Below are positions 61,794 through 64,000 of a stretch of DNA of 64,000 nucleotides, in pieces; the first letter of the stretch is position 1; each line of letters starts with the position of its first letter. The translations under genes were made by a program, and so were the position numbers. This DNA is from CADEDH01 sp963732695 (GTDB taxonomy: Bacteria; Actinomycetota; Acidimicrobiia; Acidimicrobiales; SZUA-35). The notes beneath the pieces were generated by a model that was not told the DNA's origin, made no database searches, and was given only the letters and a program-made list of their open reading frames with translations. The stretch covers positions 510,677 to 574,676 of the forward strand of contig CAVTAP010000008.1 in NCBI GenBank assembly GCA_963732695.1, given 5' to 3'.

Positions 61794-61805
61794 CTAGTTA
61801 GCGTT

Positions 61806-62015
61806 GTGGTCTCAGGCGATCAGGTCGAGTTGCCCTTCCGAGAAGCCACAGTCGCAGTACCCGGCGTCGCATGGGTGCCGGGTCACGTCTACCTGAAATT
61901 CCCCGATGGGCGTCGGATTCAGTGCGGCTTGCTCGCTCAGGGCAGGGGCTACGACGCCCTCAAATCCTTCCGACATGAACTCGCACGCCACGGGGTGAAC
62001 TGGTACGAGGTCTAG
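61806..62015 (+). CDS. Short protein of unknown function next to the IS1380 right end
   Basis: The 69-residue frame starts at GTG 61806 (VVSGDQVELPFREATVAVPGVAW), continues HVYLKFPDGRRIQCGLLAQGRGYDALKSF, and stops at 62015. It is beta-rich, with no recognised family. The start is only 9 bp from the IS target duplication, so it may be the truncated remainder of a longer gene. Confidence 0.4.
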   Translation: MVSGDQVELPFREATVAVPGVAWVPGHVYLKFPDGRRIQCGLLAQGRGYDALKSFRHELARHGVNWYEV

Positions 62016-62170
62016 ATGAGCCCGGATCGAGGCCGCACCCACGCTCAAACCCCCTCCGCTGGATATCCGGCCTCTTGTTAACCATCGAGGCGGGCGGGCG
62101 ATATCGCTCGGGCGGCCGAAGTCACCGCCCCACCGGGTCACGAGATCACCACCGTGCGAGTCCCGAGTGC

Positions 62171-62681
62171 TCAAACCTCTAGCAAGGCCAGCCGCTTGAC
62201 GGCGATCAGCGAGACCGCCTGATACTGCTCCATGCGGTCGGTGGCGGCTCCGAAGACAATCCGGCCGTCTTCCTCGTCGACGTCGACGCCGCATCGCCGG
62301 CACAGATCGACGAGCCATGCCAGCTGCTCACCCTCGGGCCTCAAGGTCATGTCTGAAAGGTCAAGTCCGAAGTGCTCGACCATTGCCAGGTGCGCCAGAT
62401 CAAAGACAGCGGCCGGATCGGCTATCGCCACGGCTCCCAACTTCCGAGCGCTGAGGAGCTGGCGCGCCCGCCATGATGTTCTGACGTGGGGCCGTCGCGA
62501 ACCCCTCGTCACTGATCGCGAGCAGCTCCGAAACCCCCGCTCTGCTGGCCTGGGCCTTGAGTCGTGCCAACTCCTCCGCTGGAGCTGCACGCCCAAAGAG
62601 ATTGAGCGGCGCCGTTGATGGTCGGTAGCCATGGTCGCCCTTCGGTACCTTGCGCGGCCGATGAGTTCGCTTCTTCGTCAT
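62171..62681 (-). pseudogene. Protein of unknown function, frameshifted
   Basis: ATG 62681 begins MTKKRTHRPRKVPKGDHGYR and continues LARLKAQASRAGVSELLAISDEGFATAPRQNIMAG. Near 62465 the frame changes to ARQLLSARKLGAVAIADPAAVFDLAHLAMVEHFGLDLSDM, ending LALLEV at 62171. The N-terminus is strongly basic. No family is recognised. Joined it would be about 169 residues. Confidence 0.5.
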
Positions 62682-62916
62682 GGGCCAAGCATGACGATGA
62701 CCTGTGACACTGCCCCGGGACCGGGACCTCTCTTGCCGTCAGACCGGTGCCCCGAGCCATCCCTGCCACTTACCCCTAGCCGCCACCGGCCTCGACGGCC
62801 CCCGACCACGGTATGACGCCATTCGCCTTGATCTGAGCCGCTTTGGGAGCACGTAGTAGCCCCGAGCTGGCAGTGGGATTGATCCTCCGGCGCTGCTGTC
62901 ACAGTACGCTTGTGTT

Positions 62917-63138
62917 GTGAGCCTGCTGGATCTGATCGACGTGCGTCCGGGGGTACGGAGTGGCAAACCGTGCTTCGTAGGCACCCGGATCACCGTCTAC
63001 GACGTCCTGGAGTATCTCGCTGCCGGCATGTCAGGCGACGAGATCGTAGGAGACTTCCCTGAGCTGACCGCCGACCACGTGCGGGCGGCACTGGAGTTCG
63101 CAGCGCTTCGTGAGCGCCGCCTCGCCGTTCCTGCATGA
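62917..63138 (+). CDS. DUF433 antitoxin
   Basis: The 73-residue protein reads DLIDVRPGVRSGKPCFVGTRITVYDVLEYLAAGMSGDEIVGDFPELTADHVRAALEFA. This is the DUF433 winged-helix signature (GxPCxxGTRIxVxDxL...GxSxxEIxxDFP). Members pair with DUF5615 PIN-like toxins, as here. Its TGA overlaps the toxin ATG (ATGA). No clear ribosome binding site precedes GTG 62917. Confidence 0.88.
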   Translation: MSLLDLIDVRPGVRSGKPCFVGTRITVYDVLEYLAAGMSGDEIVGDFPELTADHVRAALEFAALRERRLAVPA

Positions 63139-63485
63139 GGCGGCTGTTCGATCAGAACCTGTCTCGCCGCCTGGTCAGCCTCCTCGCCGACGTCTTCCCG
63201 GACAGCACCCACGTTGCCCTCGTCGGCCTCGACACCGCCACCGATCGCGAGATCTGGACCTACGCCGCTGACAACGACTACGTGATCGTCTCCAAGGACT
63301 CTGACTTCGGGCAGCTCGCCTTTCTGTATGGCGCTCCCCCGAAGGTCATCTGGCTGCGAGTCGGCAACCAGGCGACGAAGCCGATCGGCGATCTCCTCCG
63401 CTCCCACGCCGAGCTCATCGCCGCCTTCGTCAGCTCCGACAGCGAGGCCGTCCTGGTGCTCCCCGATCTGCGGCCGCTCCCCTGA
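63135..63485 (+). CDS. DUF5615 PIN-like toxin
   Basis: The 116-residue protein begins MRRLFDQNLSRRLVSLLADVFPDSTHV. It has the acids of the PIN-like site in FDQNLS, TDREIWTYA and VSKDSDFGQLAFLYG, then KVIWLRVGN. These are typical of DUF5615 proteins, the predicted ribonucleases paired with DUF433. It overlaps the antitoxin gene by four bases. It is the last gene before the attR-like repeat. Confidence 0.87.
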   Translation: MRRLFDQNLSRRLVSLLADVFPDSTHVALVGLDTATDREIWTYAADNDYVIVSKDSDFGQLAFLYGAPPKVIWLRVGNQATKPIGDLLRSHAELIAAFVSSDSEAVLVLPDLRPLP

Positions 63486-63634
63486 CCGAAGGTCGCCCAC
63501 TGAACACTCAGTGAACACTGGCTCCGGCCAGAAGCAGCCTGCGGCGGTCACAAGCGGTCAACGTCCGACCCCCAGCGAGTACTGCTGACCTGCGAAAACC
63601 CTGGTTCAGGCACCTGCGCTGGAACCCGTCGGGC

Positions 63635-63680
63635 CGGTTTCCGGAACCGTGTGCGAGGTTCGATTCCTATCGGGGGTACT
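63635..63680 (+). other. attR: duplicated 3' half of tRNA-Arg
   Basis: CGGTTTCCGGAACCGTGTGCG and AGGTTCGATTCCTATCGGGG match the tRNA at 50774-50820 except for one missing T. No D arm or 5' acceptor is present, so it is not a functional tRNA. It marks the right end of the integrated island. Confidence 0.8.
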
Positions 63681-63747
63681 GCCAGATCCGCCGCCTGAGC
63701 AGGGCAGAAACGCCCTGATGGCCAGACTGGGGCGGATTGAGAGCAGA

Positions 63748-64000
63748 TCAGGTAGACCGATCGCTCAACACCATACGGGCGGTGCCATGTCCAGTTGCCG
63801 GTCGGCTCATTGTCTCGGTGGGGTTGGTGAGGAGTGCCAGCCCACGGGCGAGGTAGCCGTCCATGTGCGTGCGGGCGGCGAGCGAGATCAGCGAGCGGGC
63901 GCTGGCCTCTGACCCACTGTCGTCGCCGCTGGCGAGGGTGAGGTCGGCTTGCGTTGCGAGGATTGCTGCGTGCATGCCTACGTAGACGTCGGTCTCTCGC
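63748..64000 (-). CDS. C-terminal part of a gene running off the window
   Basis: The minus-strand frame is open from the right edge to TGA at 63748. It reads DVYVGMHAAILATQADLTLASGDDSGSEASARSLISLAARTHMDGYLARGLALL. Helical repeats with small residues resemble the tetratricopeptide tails of large SARP/LuxR-type regulators. ATG 63975 is in frame but probably internal. The family cannot be fixed from this piece. Confidence 0.4.
   Translation of the reverse strand, partial: RETDVYVGMHAAILATQADLTLASGDDSGSEASARSLISLAARTHMDGYLARGLALLTNPTETMSRPATGHGTARMVLSDRST

Larger units (their letters stand above)
50774..63680. mobile_element. Decayed integrated island at tRNA-Arg
   Basis: The 12.9-kb segment is bounded by direct repeats of the tRNA-Arg 3' half. 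It contains only accessory genes: MarR regulator, toxin-antitoxin pairs, SLATT protein, lipoproteins, and three transposable elements or remnants. Many genes are frameshifted or truncated, and parts are visibly less GC-rich than the flanks. No integrase or excisionase gene is recognisable, so the element is probably immobile. A further 18-bp near-identical pair (TGAACACTCAGKGAACAC) lies inside both ends at 50914 and 63501. Confidence 0.72.

Noticed and set aside
63635..63680. A second tRNA-Arg gene
   Set aside because: Only the anticodon arm, T arm and 3' acceptor strand are present, with a base missing; there is no 5' half.
50774..63680. Prophage
   Set aside because: No capsid, terminase, portal, tail, lysis or integrase gene is visible; only accessory genes and IS elements.

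Overview
The window is very GC-rich, gene-dense bacterial DNA with codon use and gene order typical of Actinomycetota. The order argS-lysA-hom-thrC-rho-rpmE-prfA-prmC-...-wecA-atpI/B/E/F/H/A/G/D/C is the actinobacterial arrangement also known from Mycobacterium. Together with the protein flavour (NifU-like protein, UGSC selenoprotein, unusual ATP synthase b subunit) it suggests a member of the class Acidimicrobiia. The class is an inference from family resemblance, not from a search.

Layout. 1-9.3 kb: a methyltransferase tail, an SRPBCC protein, rhomboid protease, MscL, NifU-like protein, MFS transporter, alpha/beta hydrolase, J-domain protein, PPK2 polyphosphate kinase, and a Fur-family (Nur-like) regulator. 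Two Nur-box-like operators separate the regulator from a nickel/cobalt ECF transporter (cbiQ, cbiO, and a tiny CbiM-like protein). 9.3-24 kb, minus strand: glyA, a WecA-like sugar-phosphate transferase, the complete F-type ATP synthase operon and glpX, preceded by prfA, prmC and rpiB. 23.8-32.7 kb, minus strand: a catabolic operon of a BMP-type ABC importer (ATPase, two permeases, lipoprotein), an alpha/beta hydrolase, two isochorismatase-fold proteins (one without catalytic residues) and allophanate hydrolase. It probably takes up and breaks down a biuret-like ureido compound. 32.8-40.1 kb, minus strand: acetyltransferase, a frameshifted unknown gene, rpmE, rho, thrC and hom.

40.2-45.7 kb, plus strand: a likely selenoprotein of the UGSC family with an in-frame TGA followed at once by a SECIS-like hairpin; a second gene related to its C-terminal domain; a deleted alpha/beta hydrolase; and a tandem family of small proteins sharing a W-x-L-P-G motif. 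45.7-49.8 kb, minus strand: alcohol dehydrogenase, lysA and argS.

50-63.7 kb: a VapBC module, then tRNA-Arg(CCG). The 3' half of this tRNA is repeated 12.9 kb downstream, so the intervening DNA (50.8-63.6 kb) looks like a decayed integrated island. It carries a MarR regulator, two toxin-antitoxin modules, a SLATT-domain membrane protein, a PASTA lipoprotein, an S41 peptidase, an IS256-family element inserted in a VOC gene, an IS5-type fragment and an IS1380-family element. No integrase is visible. Many accessory genes from 31 kb rightward carry single frameshifts or deletions, while core genes are intact. The last 250 bases hold the end of another gene that runs off the window.
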